Shown here: positions 7,324 to 15,404 of the stretch, one piece after another
Numbering within the stretch: position 1 is the first letter of the stretch
Layout: each line of letters opens with the position of its first letter
Assembly: GCA_937901915.1 (NCBI GenBank)
Contig: CALGUD010000076.1
Coordinates: 1 to 29,572, forward strand
From: an uncultured Flavobacteriaceae bacterium
GTDB taxonomy: Bacteria > Bacteroidota > Bacteroidia > Flavobacteriales > Flavobacteriaceae
DNA length: 29,572 nucleotides
Reading direction: 5' to 3'
Translations under genes and position numbers: made by a program
The notes under the pieces: generated by a model
What the model was told of the DNA's origin: nothing
Database searches by the model: none
What the model saw: the letters and a program-made list of their open reading frames with translations, nothing else

Positions 7324-9023
7324 AAATCCAGGTCAAATTCTTTTCTTAGTTTATCAATCAAAGGGTTTTTCTCTTTAAGCTTTTCATACTTTTCCTGGGG
7401 CGTAAAAGCATATTTTTGCTCGGCAGCCTCATTTACGGTTATGTACAGATCAATTTCATAATTATTAAGCTTTTCCTTTAAATGTTGTATTAAAAGATAT
7501 TGGTCACGTTCTACTTCCTTTTTCATTGTATCATTGGGAAGCTCTATCCAGATGGTGTTTTTATCTTTTAGTTTTGGAATATCTGTATGAAGTGCCGAGG
7601 ATAGTATTTTTTTCCCATTATCATCAATGATCTTTACATATTCATTCCATGCATCCAGCATTTCTTCTTCAGTGAAATTTTCTTTGGGTAAATTTAATTC
7701 GTCCGGAGCATTATTCACTTTACTTTTTTCGTGTTCTTTTTTGGCTTTAATGCTGGAAAGAGATAAGCCTGAAATGCGTTTATCTGATAAATTTTTAAGT
7801 TCTATTTTAGGTGATGCAATATCCTTCTTTTCTTCCTGCTTGTTCTCAGCATTGTCTGTCGGTTTTTCAATGGGCAGTTTAACGTCTATTGTATCTTCCT
7901 TTATAGTATTATTTTTTAAGAAATGAGAAGCGGGTATTATGAAGCTAGAGTCATTTTTTTTTTCTCCATCAAAATTGATAGAGGCAAGCTGCATGAGGCA
8001 TAATTCTACCAGCAGTCTTTGATTTTTACTGGTTTTGTATTTAAGATCACATTCATTGGATATTTCCAAAGCCTTTATTAAAAAAGGAAGTGATGTTTTT
8101 TTACTTTGCTCCAGGTATTGTTCTTTAGTTGTATCTCCAACTTCAAGGAGTTCTATAGTTTCTTTATTAGTGCAAACCATTAAGTCCCTGAAATGTGAAG
8201 CAAGCCCGGAAATAAAATGATGTCCGTCAAAACCTCTCGATATGACTTCATTAAATTTCAGGAGCAATTGTGGAATATTATTAGATAAAATAAGGTCGGT
8301 GACAGTAAAATAAACTTCGTAATCCAATACATTCAGGTTCTCAGTTACGGCCTGCCTGGTGAGATTTTTTCCTGAAAAACTTACTACACGGTCAAAAATA
8401 GATAAAGCATCCCGCATAGCCCCGTCTGCTTTTTGTGCAATAATATGAAGGGCATCATCATCTGCTTCTACACCCTGACTTTCGGCTATATGTTTTAAAT
8501 ACTCTTTGGCATCCTTAACGGAGATTCTTTTAAAATCAAAAATCTGACAACGGGATAATATAGTGGGTATGATTTTATGTTTCTCAGTTGTGGCAAGGAT
8601 AAAAATGGCATGTTTAGGAGGTTCTTCCAATGTTTTAAGGAAGGCGTTAAATGCGGATGATGAAAGCATATGTACTTCATCAATGATATAAACTTTATAT
8701 TTTCCGGTTTGTGGGGGTATGCGAACCTGGTCGATCAGGTTTCTAATATCGTCAACGGAATTATTGGAAGCAGCATCGAGTTCAAAAATATTGAAAGCAA
8801 AATCCTCATCGGGATTTTCCGTTCCATCCTGATTTATTTTTTTTGCCAGTATACGTGCACAGGTTGTTTTACCAACACCACGGGGGCCACAAAAAAGTAA
8901 AGCCTGCGCAAGATGATTTCTTTCAATGGCATTTAACAAGGTTTGTGTAATAGCCTGTTGCCCCACAACATCTTTGAATGTTTGCGGACGGTATTTTCGA
9001 GCTGATACTACAAAATGATCCAA
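7320..9023 (-). CDS. dnaX: DNA polymerase III subunit tau (clamp-loader ATPase DnaX)
   Basis: 567 aa. AAA+ clamp-loader ATPase that loads the sliding clamp and, as tau, couples polymerases. Walker A is GPRGVGKT (46-53), Walker B is VYIIDEVH (111-118), and the sensor/SRC motif is ILSRCQ (155-160). Domains I-III run to about residue 350. An acidic/basic linker (~355-450) and a tau-specific C-terminal domain (~455-567) follow. The four-Cys zinc module that follows Walker A in E. coli DnaX is absent; this part reads NQDGTENPDEDFAFNIFELD instead. Codons 354-357 lie on a run of ten A residues with stops just beyond in both other frames (see separate entry). That could yield a shorter gamma product. 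It heads the miaE-rsmE-GNAT-DUF4159 run. Confidence 0.96.
   Translation of the reverse strand: MDHFVVSARKYRPQTFKDVVGQQAITQTLLNAIERNHLAQALLFCGPRGVGKTTCARILAKKINQDGTENPDEDFAFNIFELDAASNNSVDDIRNLIDQVRIPPQTGKYKVYIIDEVHMLSSSAFNAFLKTLEEPPKHAIFILATTEKHKIIPTILSRCQIFDFKRISVKDAKEYLKHIAESQGVEADDDALHIIAQKADGAMRDALSIFDRVVSFSGKNLTRQAVTENLNVLDYEVYFTVTDLILSNNIPQLLLKFNEVISRGFDGHHFISGLASHFRDLMVCTNKETIELLEVGDTTKEQYLEQSKKTSLPFLIKALEISNECDLKYKTSKNQRLLVELCLMQLASINFDGEKKNDSSFIIPASHFLKNNTIKEDTIDVKLPIEKPTDNAENKQEEKKDIASPKIELKNLSDKRISGLSLSSIKAKKEHEKSKVNNAPDELNLPKENFTEEEMLDAWNEYVKIIDDNGKKILSSALHTDIPKLKDKNTIWIELPNDTMKKEVERDQYLLIQHLKEKLNNYEIDLYITVNEAAEQKYAFTPQEKYEKLKEKNPLIDKLRKEFDLDL
7954..7963 (-). other. A10 slippery run in dnaX, candidate gamma-producing frameshift site
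   Basis: The coding strand reads GGA GAA AAA AAA AAT GAC, a G followed by ten A residues covering codons 354-357. One extra A in the mRNA, or a -1 ribosomal slip, gives GAA AAA AAA AAA TGA, an immediate stop. One A fewer gives ATG ACT CTA GCT TCA TAA, a stop six codons on. Either product ends right after clamp-loader domain III, where a gamma-type subunit would end. Thermus thermophilus dnaX makes gamma by transcriptional slippage on an A-run. Here it is inference from sequence. Confidence 0.5.
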
Positions 9024-9062
9024 GGTTAATTGTAATTAATTAATTCCAGCTAATATAATTAA

Positions 9063-9070
9063 CAAAGTTA
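9063..9070 (-). promoter_or_regulatory. Candidate -7 element for dnaX (TAACTTTG)
   Basis: On the minus strand TAACTTTG matches the -7 consensus TAnnTTTG, about 40 bases upstream of the dnaX start. No TTTG lies 19 bases further upstream, so this is half a promoter by sequence. Confidence 0.35.
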
Positions 9071-9175
9071 AAAATTGCATCCATATTTAGGAATTATCAA
9101 TTCTGATTTTGATAATAGTTATTAACAATTATGCTCTGTAAATGTGTCATGAACATATTATTGGAACGGTTTTGG

Positions 9176-9183
9176 TACTTTTG
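9176..9183 (+). promoter_or_regulatory. -7 promoter element of rnpB (TACTTTTG)
   Basis: TACTTTTG matches TAnnTTTG exactly and ends 6 bases before position 9190, where the P1 helix of RNase P RNA begins, so it predicts the right start. The -33 region is weak (no TTTG at N19). The same octamer forms the -7 element of the thr promoter at 11821-11828. Confidence 0.6.
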
Positions 9184-9189
9184 CGGCTT

Positions 9190-9512
9190 AGCAGGCCGTC
9201 TTATCGCTCAGTAAATGGGAGGAAAGTCCGGACACCATAGCGCATTGTAGCGGGTAACGCCCGTCATCCCGGCTAGCCGGGAGAGGACAAGTGCAACAGA
9301 AAGTATGTACAGGTAATGCTGTAGTGAAACCAGGTAAACTCTACAAGGTGAAACGCCATGTATACCCACGTTAAGGGTTGCGCGCCCGTTGTGGGAGGGT
9401 AGGCGGTTAGAGGTAATTGGTAACAATTACCCCAGATAAATGATAAGAGTATCCTGTTTTGGAGAGTAATCACCATTCAGGATAAACAGAATCCGGCTTA
9501 CAGGCCTGCTTT
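9190..9512 (+). ncRNA. rnpB: RNase P RNA (bacterial class A)
   Basis: Catalytic RNA that matures tRNA 5' ends. The 5' AGCAGGCC (9190-9197) pairs perfectly with GGCCTGCT (9503-9510) to form P1. The universal core near the 5' end, GAGGAAAGTCCGGACACCA, is present from ~9219. ACAGAAAGTA (P10/11 region), GGTGAAACG, the AGATAAATGATA segment near 9433 and the 3' core ACAGAATCCGGCTTA just before P1 are all typical. A T-run follows P1 directly (9510-9515), so P1 plus T-run may serve as the terminator. Length of about 321 nt is slightly short for class A but normal for Bacteroidota. Antisense ORFs over this gene are spurious. Confidence 0.97.
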
Positions 9513-9774
9513 TTTAAAAATACTATCCATTTAACAATTAATTTTTAAATCTTTATATTAGACTAATTCATTAACCTTCTTCAAATAAAAGATTAAACCT
9601 CACGTCAATACGTTTAATTGTATTTTTTACACTTATTTATCATACTATTTTTTGATTTAATAGTCCTTTACTTACGTATTATTACACGTTGTCGATTTAT
9701 TTGACAGTTAATACATTTTATTTTGTCTTTATTATTAATAATACCAACTTTAATATATAAAATTCCCCACTAGA

Positions 9775-10182
9775 ATGAGTAAAATAATTAACTTTGATTT
9801 TGGCTCTTTAGAAGTTTTTGACGGCTTTGCCATAGGTGACTTTAAAGAAGGAGTAGATATAAAATCCGAACAAAATGATCTTCTCATTACGGTTTGTAAA
9901 AAGTATTTTAAAGACAAACCTTTTGGTTATATCTCTAACAGAACAACTTCTTACTCAATTGACCCAACAATTTACACTAAATTTAATAAAGTATCCAATT
10001 TACAAGCAATAGCAGTTGTAGTAAAAAATCCGGCCCAGGTGCTTAGTGCAAGTATTGAGAAAATTTTCTTTGGAAGGAATTTTCAATATTTTGATTCCTT
10101 GTCGGATGCTGTAAGCTGGATTAGAGAAACTGTCCCTGCCACAGATAATAGAATAGGATTCAAACCCATATCGGGGTTCTAG
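9775..10182 (+). CDS. STAS/SpoIIAA-like small cytoplasmic protein
   Basis: 135 aa with no signal peptide or membrane segment. The middle section (YFKDKPFGYISNRTTSYSID, then LQAIAVVVKNPAQV) and the end (FFGRNFQYFDSLSDAVSWI) follow the alternating strand/helix pattern of SpoIIAA-like/STAS proteins. They resemble a group of unnamed Flavobacteriia proteins with the phrase PFGYISNR. Function is unknown; a regulatory or binding role is only suggested by the fold. A partial promoter (TTTG at 9700-9703 and TATTTTG at 9719-9725) lies upstream with non-ideal spacing. It ends 3 bases from the stop of the convergent nnr gene. The 258-base gap after rnpB is AT-rich and otherwise empty. Confidence 0.65.
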   Translation: MSKIINFDFGSLEVFDGFAIGDFKEGVDIKSEQNDLLITVCKKYFKDKPFGYISNRTTSYSIDPTIYTKFNKVSNLQAIAVVVKNPAQVLSASIEKIFFGRNFQYFDSLSDAVSWIRETVPATDNRIGFKPISGF

Positions 10183-10185
10183 TAA

Positions 10186-11715
10186 TTAACCCTCTGCCTG
10201 GATATCATTTTTAGCAAAAAGATTATTGAATGCATTTCCTGTGTGCTTAATAATATCTGATGCTGTAAGCGATTCATATGACTCATCCTGAATAGCAATA
10301 TCTGCCGCTAATCCGTGGAGATAAATTCCAAAAATACATGCGTTCAGGGGTTTATACCCCTGGGAGATGAAACCAGTAATTATTCCGGTTAATACGTCTC
10401 CGCTACCGGCAGTAGCCATACCCGGATTGCCTGTACTGTTTATATATATATCATTGTGATAAACCGTCAGGGTATGCGCTCCCTTTATAACCACTATACA
10501 ATTATATTCCGTACTGAATTCTTTTACTTTTTTAATTTTGTCAAAATCATCTTTCCATTTTCCAATTAATCGTTCTAATTCTTTTGGATGCGGAGTTAAT
10601 ACTGATTCTGGCGGAATTTCATTAAGAAGGTCTGTGTTTTCAGCTAATAAATTAATTCCATCTGCATCAATTACTGTAGGGGCTTTCAGGGAGGTTAGTA
10701 ACTGCCTGAGTGCATTCGCTGTTTTATCATCCTTTCCAATACCAATTCCAAAACCTATTACGGTGGGAGTTATATCATACTGAATATTGCTAATTGAATT
10801 TTCACCTTCATCGGTAATCACCATACACTCCGGAGCAGTTGTTTGTACGATATTGTAACCACACTTTGGTATGTAGACTGTAACCAGTCCGGCTCCGGAT
10901 TTTAAACAAGCTTTTGCAGATAACACAACCGCTCCAATTTTCCCATAACTTCCGCCAATTATTAAAGAATGACCATAAGTACCTTTATGTGTGAATTTTT
11001 CCCTTGGAATATAAAGGGCCCGTATATCTTCTTTTAAAATAAAATGGGCGTCAGTTTTCACGGTATTCATAAAAGTCTGATCAATTCCAATTGGGACGAT
11101 TTCCCATCCATTGCTGAAAATACCGGTCAGCGGAAGAAAAAAAGGAAGCTTTGGAGTTTCAAAAGTAAGGGTATGATTAGCTTTTATTACATGATGTTCA
11201 TTTTCAGGCACTTTATCCATATACAATCCCGAAGGAACATCAACTGATAACACAAAAGCATTACTTGAATTAATTTTTTTTATAAGACTAATCACCCAGT
11301 CTGAAGGTGGCCTGCTCAATCCAATCCCAAAGATTGCGTCAATAACAATTTCTTCGTTCAGGATTTCGGGAAAATCATTTTCAGATCTAATCAATTGAGA
11401 AAAACATTCAATTTCTTGCAACCGTTTAAAATTCAACTCAAAATCTTTGGACCGGTTATCACTGAAATTAACCACATAAACCTTAAAATTATAACCATTG
11501 TTTTTTAAATGACGTGCTATAACCAGACCATCTCCGCCATTATTGCCTGTACCACAGAAAATATGAATTTTTACTTGTTTGCCCTGAAGCCTGGAATGTA
11601 GCCAGTTAAAAATGCCCATACCGGCTCTTTCCATAAGTTCATCTGAACTTATTTGCTGGTTTTTGCAGGTAATTTTATCTGCTTCATAAACTTGTTCTTT
11701 TGACAAAATTTTCAC
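10186..11715 (-). CDS. nnr: Bifunctional NAD(P)H-hydrate epimerase / ADP-dependent dehydratase
   Basis: 509 aa, the normal length of the fused repair enzyme that recovers NADH/NADPH from their hydrated forms. The N-terminal YjeF_N epimerase domain (1-~215) has GTGNNGGDG (55-63) and the SVDVPSGLY strand (157-165) with the catalytic Asp. The C-terminal dehydratase (ribokinase-like, ~225-505) has KGTYGHSLIIGGS (244-256), TPHPKE (374-379) and the nucleotide/catalytic loop GNPGMATAGSGDVLTG (429-444, Asp440 catalytic). Both active sites look intact. It stands alone, convergent with the STAS-like gene and divergent from the thr operon. Its own promoter was not identified. Confidence 0.95.
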   Translation of the reverse strand: MKILSKEQVYEADKITCKNQQISSDELMERAGMGIFNWLHSRLQGKQVKIHIFCGTGNNGGDGLVIARHLKNNGYNFKVYVVNFSDNRSKDFELNFKRLQEIECFSQLIRSENDFPEILNEEIVIDAIFGIGLSRPPSDWVISLIKKINSSNAFVLSVDVPSGLYMDKVPENEHHVIKANHTLTFETPKLPFFLPLTGIFSNGWEIVPIGIDQTFMNTVKTDAHFILKEDIRALYIPREKFTHKGTYGHSLIIGGSYGKIGAVVLSAKACLKSGAGLVTVYIPKCGYNIVQTTAPECMVITDEGENSISNIQYDITPTVIGFGIGIGKDDKTANALRQLLTSLKAPTVIDADGINLLAENTDLLNEIPPESVLTPHPKELERLIGKWKDDFDKIKKVKEFSTEYNCIVVIKGAHTLTVYHNDIYINSTGNPGMATAGSGDVLTGIITGFISQGYKPLNACIFGIYLHGLAADIAIQDESYESLTASDIIKHTGNAFNNLFAKNDIQAEG

Positions 11716-11797
11716 GCTGATTCTATTTATAATATGAATTTCCTTTAAAATTTAATAAATACACATTCAAAAGGATGAAAAAATCACAAAATCCTTA

Positions 11798-11828
11798 TTT
11801 GATTATAAATGTAAAAGTACTACTTTTG
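11798..11828 (+). promoter_or_regulatory. thr operon promoter (TTTG-N19-TACTTTTG)
   Basis: TTTG (11798-11801), exactly 19 bases, then TACTTTTG (11821-11828): a perfect match to the Bacteroidota consensus. Transcription should start near 11835, leaving a ~200-nt leader before thrA, long enough for the leader-peptide control described next. Confidence 0.75.
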
Positions 11829-11844
11829 GGCTTTCCATTAAAAA

Positions 11845-11907
11845 ATGCAAAACTTTAAATACATATCGCAAAGACTGTCATATACTACAAAAAAGTATTG
11901 CATGACA
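11845..11907 (+). promoter_or_regulatory. thr leader RNA with two mutually exclusive stems
   Basis: Two stems compete for the same bases around the leader-peptide start. Stem A pairs 11845-11856 with 11892-11903 (11 of 12 positions). Stem B pairs TGTCAT plus ATACT (11876-11886) with AGTAT (11894-11898) and ATGACA (11902-11907). Both bury the leader AUG. Further down, ACCCC-TTTT-GGGGT (11933-11945) overlaps the end of the leader peptide, and TTGTTT-TTAT-AAACAA (11977-11992) forms a weak hairpin. No hairpin with a proper U-run is visible, so the control may not use a classical intrinsic terminator. Confidence 0.45.
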
Positions 11908-11949
11908 ATTTCTGTTACAACAACTACTACAACCCCTTTTGGGGTATAA
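11902..11949 (+). CDS. thrL: Threonine operon leader peptide
   Basis: A 15-codon ORF in the thr leader encodes MTISVTTTTTTPFGV. Seven of 15 residues are Thr, six of them in a row, and one is Ile. This matches the logic of the E. coli thr leader peptide, whose Thr and Ile codons sense charged tRNA. It lies ~70 bases after the predicted transcription start and 84 bases before thrA. Such a Thr run exactly here is very unlikely by chance. How stalling is transmitted to thrA is not clear, because no strong terminator follows. The name thrL is used by analogy. Confidence 0.75.
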   Translation: MTISVTTTTTTPFGV

Positions 11950-12033
11950 TTATTTACATATCATCCATTTCCCTGTTTGTTTTTATAAACAACATAATCA
12001 ACCAGTTATTTTAATAAGCTTATACATTAAATC

Positions 12034-14478
12034 ATGAAAGTATTGAAATTTGGCGGCACTTCCGTAGCCAATCAGGATAATATAAGAAAAGTAAAAAACA
12101 TAGTTTCAGAAGAAAGTAAAAACGGCAAAGTTGTAGTTATTGTTTCGGCTTTAGGCGGTGTAACAGATTTGTTGCTCAATGCGGCCCATAAAGCTTCAAA
12201 TCAGGATGAAAATTATAAAAAAACGCTTAGCGAAATAGAAAAAAGACATATAGAGACTGTTAAAGCACTTATTCCTGTAGCTTCTCAGAGCAAAATATTA
12301 AGCGCTGTGAAAAGGGATTTAAATAGTCTTGAAACATTGTTAGAAGGTGCTTTTTTAATAGGTGAAATTACACCCAGGTTATCTGATAAAATTGTGAGTT
12401 ACGGCGAACTTCTTTCTTCATATATAATCAATGATTTTTTTCAGGTTGAAAAGCTTGATAGTATTTATAAGGATACACGCTCATTAATTAAAACCAATGA
12501 ACATTTTGGGAAGGCTATAGTTGATTTTCCAACTACAAATCGTAATTGTGAGACTTATTTCGGAACGGTTACTTATGATATAGTTGTTGTTCCCGGGTTT
12601 GTAGCTTCATCCGGTGCCGGAAACTCTACGACCCTTGGTAGGGGAGGATCCGATTATACAGCAGCTATTATTGCAGGTGTTACTGGTGCTGAAGTATTAC
12701 AAATATGGACAGATGTAAGCGGAATGTATACTGCAAATCCAAAATTGGTAAAACAGGCTTTTGCAATCCCTAATTTATCGTATGAAGAGGCTATGGAACT
12801 TTCTCACTTTGGAGCTAAAGTATTATACCCGCCCACCATACAACCGGTATTATCAAAAAATATACCCATTCATATAAAGAATACCTTTGCCCCGGAAGAA
12901 GCAGGTACACTTATACAAAAAGATACAAGTGGTAAAGGGCCTGTAAGAGGTATTAGCCATGTAGAAGATATTGCTCTTCTCTCCCTGGAAGGAAGTGGTA
13001 TGGTTGGTATTTCAGGAATTTCAAAACGTCTTTTTGAAGTTCTTTCCATCGCTGAAATTAATGTGATAATGATCACCCAGGCTTCATCAGAGCATTCAAT
13101 ATGTATAGGAATATCTAAAAATCAATCCGGGATTGCCGAGAGTGTAATAAATGATGAATTTGAATATGAAATATCAATAAGTAAAATTGAACCTGTAATT
13201 ATTGAAGAAAACCTTTCCATTATTGCTTTGGTAGGAGATAACATGAAAAGTCACCAGGGGCTCAGTGGTAGAATGTTCAGTACACTTGGAAAGAACAATG
13301 TGAATATAAGGGCTATTGCACAGGGTGCATCAGAAAGAAATATTTCAGCCGTTATTGATGTTAAGGATGTAAAAAAGGCCCTGAATTCACTTCATGAAGA
13401 ATTTTTTGAAGAAGATGTAAAGCAATTAAACCTGTTTGTAATAGGAGTTGGTAATGTTGGAGCCAAATTCCTGGCCCAGATCCATCAGCAAAAAAAATAC
13501 TTGAAAGAAAAATTAAAACTGAACGTGAGGGTTATTGCATTGGCGAATTCTAAAAAAATGATCTTTAATGAGAACGGAATAAACCTTGGCAAATGGGAAG
13601 AGTTATTAAAAGAAGGTGAAAAAGCAGGTTTAAGTGACTTTTATGAGAAAGTAAAGGAGCTGAATTTACGTAACAGCATATTTGTAGATAATACAGCAAA
13701 TCAACGCGTTTCTGAAACGTATGCAGGTTATTTGCGTAACAGCATTTCTGTTGTAACCTGTAATAAAATTGCAGCTTCATCAGAATATGACAATTACCAG
13801 GGTTTAAAAGACCTTTCAAGGAAATATAAAGCACCGTTTTTATTTGAAACCAATGTTGGTGCAGGTCTGCCTATTATTGATACTTTAAAACATCTGATTG
13901 CTTCCGGGGATAAGGTAAATAAAATACAGGCTGTCCTTTCAGGTAGCTTAAATTTTGTTTTCAATAACTTTAATGATAAAAGGCCATTTAGTGAGGTGGT
14001 AATAGAGGCCCAGAAAGAAGGTTATACAGAACCGGATCCTAAAATTGACCTGAGTGGTGTGGATGTGATGCGAAAAATTTTAATCCTGGCGCGTGAGAGT
14101 GGTTATAAAATGGAAATGGATGATATTGAAAATGAGTCATTCCTGCCACAGGAAAGTTTGGATACCACATCCGTGGATGATTTCCTTAAATCTCTTGTGA
14201 AGCATAAATCACATTTTGATGAAATATATCAAAAAGCCTCTGCTAAAAATTGCAGACTAAAATATGTAGCCCAATTTGAAAACGGAAAGGCAAAAGTTGG
14301 CTTGCAACATATTCCGTCCGATCACCCTTTTTATAATCTCGAAGGAAAAGACAATATCGTATTGTTTTTTACGGACCGTTATGTAGATCAACCCTTACTC
14401 GTTAAAGGAGCAGGAGCAGGAGCAGATGTAACTGCATCGGGTATTTTTGCTGATATAATCAGAATCGGTAATTTTTAA
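12034..14478 (+). CDS. thrA: Bifunctional aspartokinase / homoserine dehydrogenase
   Basis: 814 aa fusion of the first and third steps of threonine synthesis from aspartate. The kinase domain begins with KFGGTSVA (5-12) and has the nucleotide loop TTLGRGGSDYTA (199-210). Two ACT regulatory domains follow (~313-385, ~394-465; the GISGISKRLFEVLS and GLSGRMFSTLGKNNVNIRAI segments), expected to bind threonine for feedback inhibition. The dehydrogenase opens with the NAD(P) loop GVGNVGAKFL (471-480). It continues with FETNVGAGLPIIDTL and the signature EGYTEPDPKIDLSGVD (662-677). The length is normal. It is the first structural gene of thrABC; its stop abuts the thrB start with no gap. Confidence 0.97.
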   Translation: MKVLKFGGTSVANQDNIRKVKNIVSEESKNGKVVVIVSALGGVTDLLLNAAHKASNQDENYKKTLSEIEKRHIETVKALIPVASQSKILSAVKRDLNSLETLLEGAFLIGEITPRLSDKIVSYGELLSSYIINDFFQVEKLDSIYKDTRSLIKTNEHFGKAIVDFPTTNRNCETYFGTVTYDIVVVPGFVASSGAGNSTTLGRGGSDYTAAIIAGVTGAEVLQIWTDVSGMYTANPKLVKQAFAIPNLSYEEAMELSHFGAKVLYPPTIQPVLSKNIPIHIKNTFAPEEAGTLIQKDTSGKGPVRGISHVEDIALLSLEGSGMVGISGISKRLFEVLSIAEINVIMITQASSEHSICIGISKNQSGIAESVINDEFEYEISISKIEPVIIEENLSIIALVGDNMKSHQGLSGRMFSTLGKNNVNIRAIAQGASERNISAVIDVKDVKKALNSLHEEFFEEDVKQLNLFVIGVGNVGAKFLAQIHQQKKYLKEKLKLNVRVIALANSKKMIFNENGINLGKWEELLKEGEKAGLSDFYEKVKELNLRNSIFVDNTANQRVSETYAGYLRNSISVVTCNKIAASSEYDNYQGLKDLSRKYKAPFLFETNVGAGLPIIDTLKHLIASGDKVNKIQAVLSGSLNFVFNNFNDKRPFSEVVIEAQKEGYTEPDPKIDLSGVDVMRKILILARESGYKMEMDDIENESFLPQESLDTTSVDDFLKSLVKHKSHFDEIYQKASAKNCRLKYVAQFENGKAKVGLQHIPSDHPFYNLEGKDNIVLFFTDRYVDQPLLVKGAGAGADVTASGIFADIIRIGNF

Positions 14479-15402
14479 ATGATGGATGAAATAAGAATAT
14501 TTTGCCCGGCAACTATAGCGAATGTTTCCTGTGGGTTCGATGTACTGGGCCTCTGCCTGGACAGTATTGGTGATGAAATGATTATCCGTAAATCCCCTGA
14601 AAAAGGAGTGAGGATACTTAAAATTGAAGGACAACAATTACCCCTTGATGCTCAGAACAATGTAGCAGGTGTGGCTATTTTAGAAATGCTTAAAAGTATA
14701 GAACCCAATTTTGGCTTTGAAGTAGAAATTATAAAAAAAATAAAACCGGGGAGTGGTATAGGTAGCAGTGCTGCAAGTTCAGCTGGTGCAGTATATGGAG
14801 TTAATAAACTGCTGGGAGAGCCGTTTACCTTAAAAGAACTCATTCCCTTTGCCATGGAAGGTGAAAAATTAGCAAGTGGCGCATTACATGCCGATAATGT
14901 TTCACCGGCTTTACTCGGTGGCTTTACACTGGTGCGTAGTTACGATCCCTTGGATGTGTTATCCCTGCCTACGCCCGGAGAGCTGTATGCGTCTATCCTT
15001 CATCCACAAATTGAAGTTAAAACGGCTGATTCACGATCGGTTTTGAAACAGAATGTTACACTAAAAGCAGCAATTAAACAATGGGGAAACCTGGGAGGGT
15101 TGATCAGCGGATTATATACGAATGATTACGATTTAATTTCACGCTGTTTGCACGATGATATAGTAGAACCCCTCAGAAGTGTGTTGATCCCGGCTTTTGA
15201 TGAAGTAAAAGAAGCTACAATAAATGCAGGAGCATTGGGAAGTGGTATTTCAGGATCAGGGCCTTCAATTTTCTCACTAAGCAAGGGAGAAGCTACTGCC
15301 AAAAAGGTTGCGGCGGCAATGAAAGAAGTATATGACCAAATAGGCCTTGAATATGATATTCATGTATCTAAAGTAAATACAAAAGGAATAAAAGAATTAT
15401 AG
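14479..15402 (+). CDS. thrB: Homoserine kinase
   Basis: 307 aa GHMP-family kinase that phosphorylates homoserine with ATP. The N-terminal strand FCPATIANVSCGFDVLGLCLD is the family opening. The ATP-binding GHMP motif is PGSGIGSSAASSAGAV (90-105), and a late GSGISGSGPSIF loop (~250-265) matches the C-terminal GHMP motif. The start ATG follows the thrA stop directly (TAA ATG); a second ATG three bases on would remove only Met1. It sits 2 bases upstream of thrC. Confidence 0.97.
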   Translation: MMDEIRIFCPATIANVSCGFDVLGLCLDSIGDEMIIRKSPEKGVRILKIEGQQLPLDAQNNVAGVAILEMLKSIEPNFGFEVEIIKKIKPGSGIGSSAASSAGAVYGVNKLLGEPFTLKELIPFAMEGEKLASGALHADNVSPALLGGFTLVRSYDPLDVLSLPTPGELYASILHPQIEVKTADSRSVLKQNVTLKAAIKQWGNLGGLISGLYTNDYDLISRCLHDDIVEPLRSVLIPAFDEVKEATINAGALGSGISGSGPSIFSLSKGEATAKKVAAAMKEVYDQIGLEYDIHVSKVNTKGIKEL

Positions 15403-15404
15403 TA

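Noticed and set aside
9208..9476. Two antisense ORFs (72 and 67 aa) over 9208-9476
   Set aside because: They lie wholly within RNase P RNA, whose conserved core explains the sequence.
11933..11945. ACCCC-TTTT-GGGGT as an intrinsic terminator of the thr leader
   Set aside because: Five-base stem with no U-run after it (ATAATTATTT follows) and it overlaps the leader peptide stop, so a translating ribosome would cover it.
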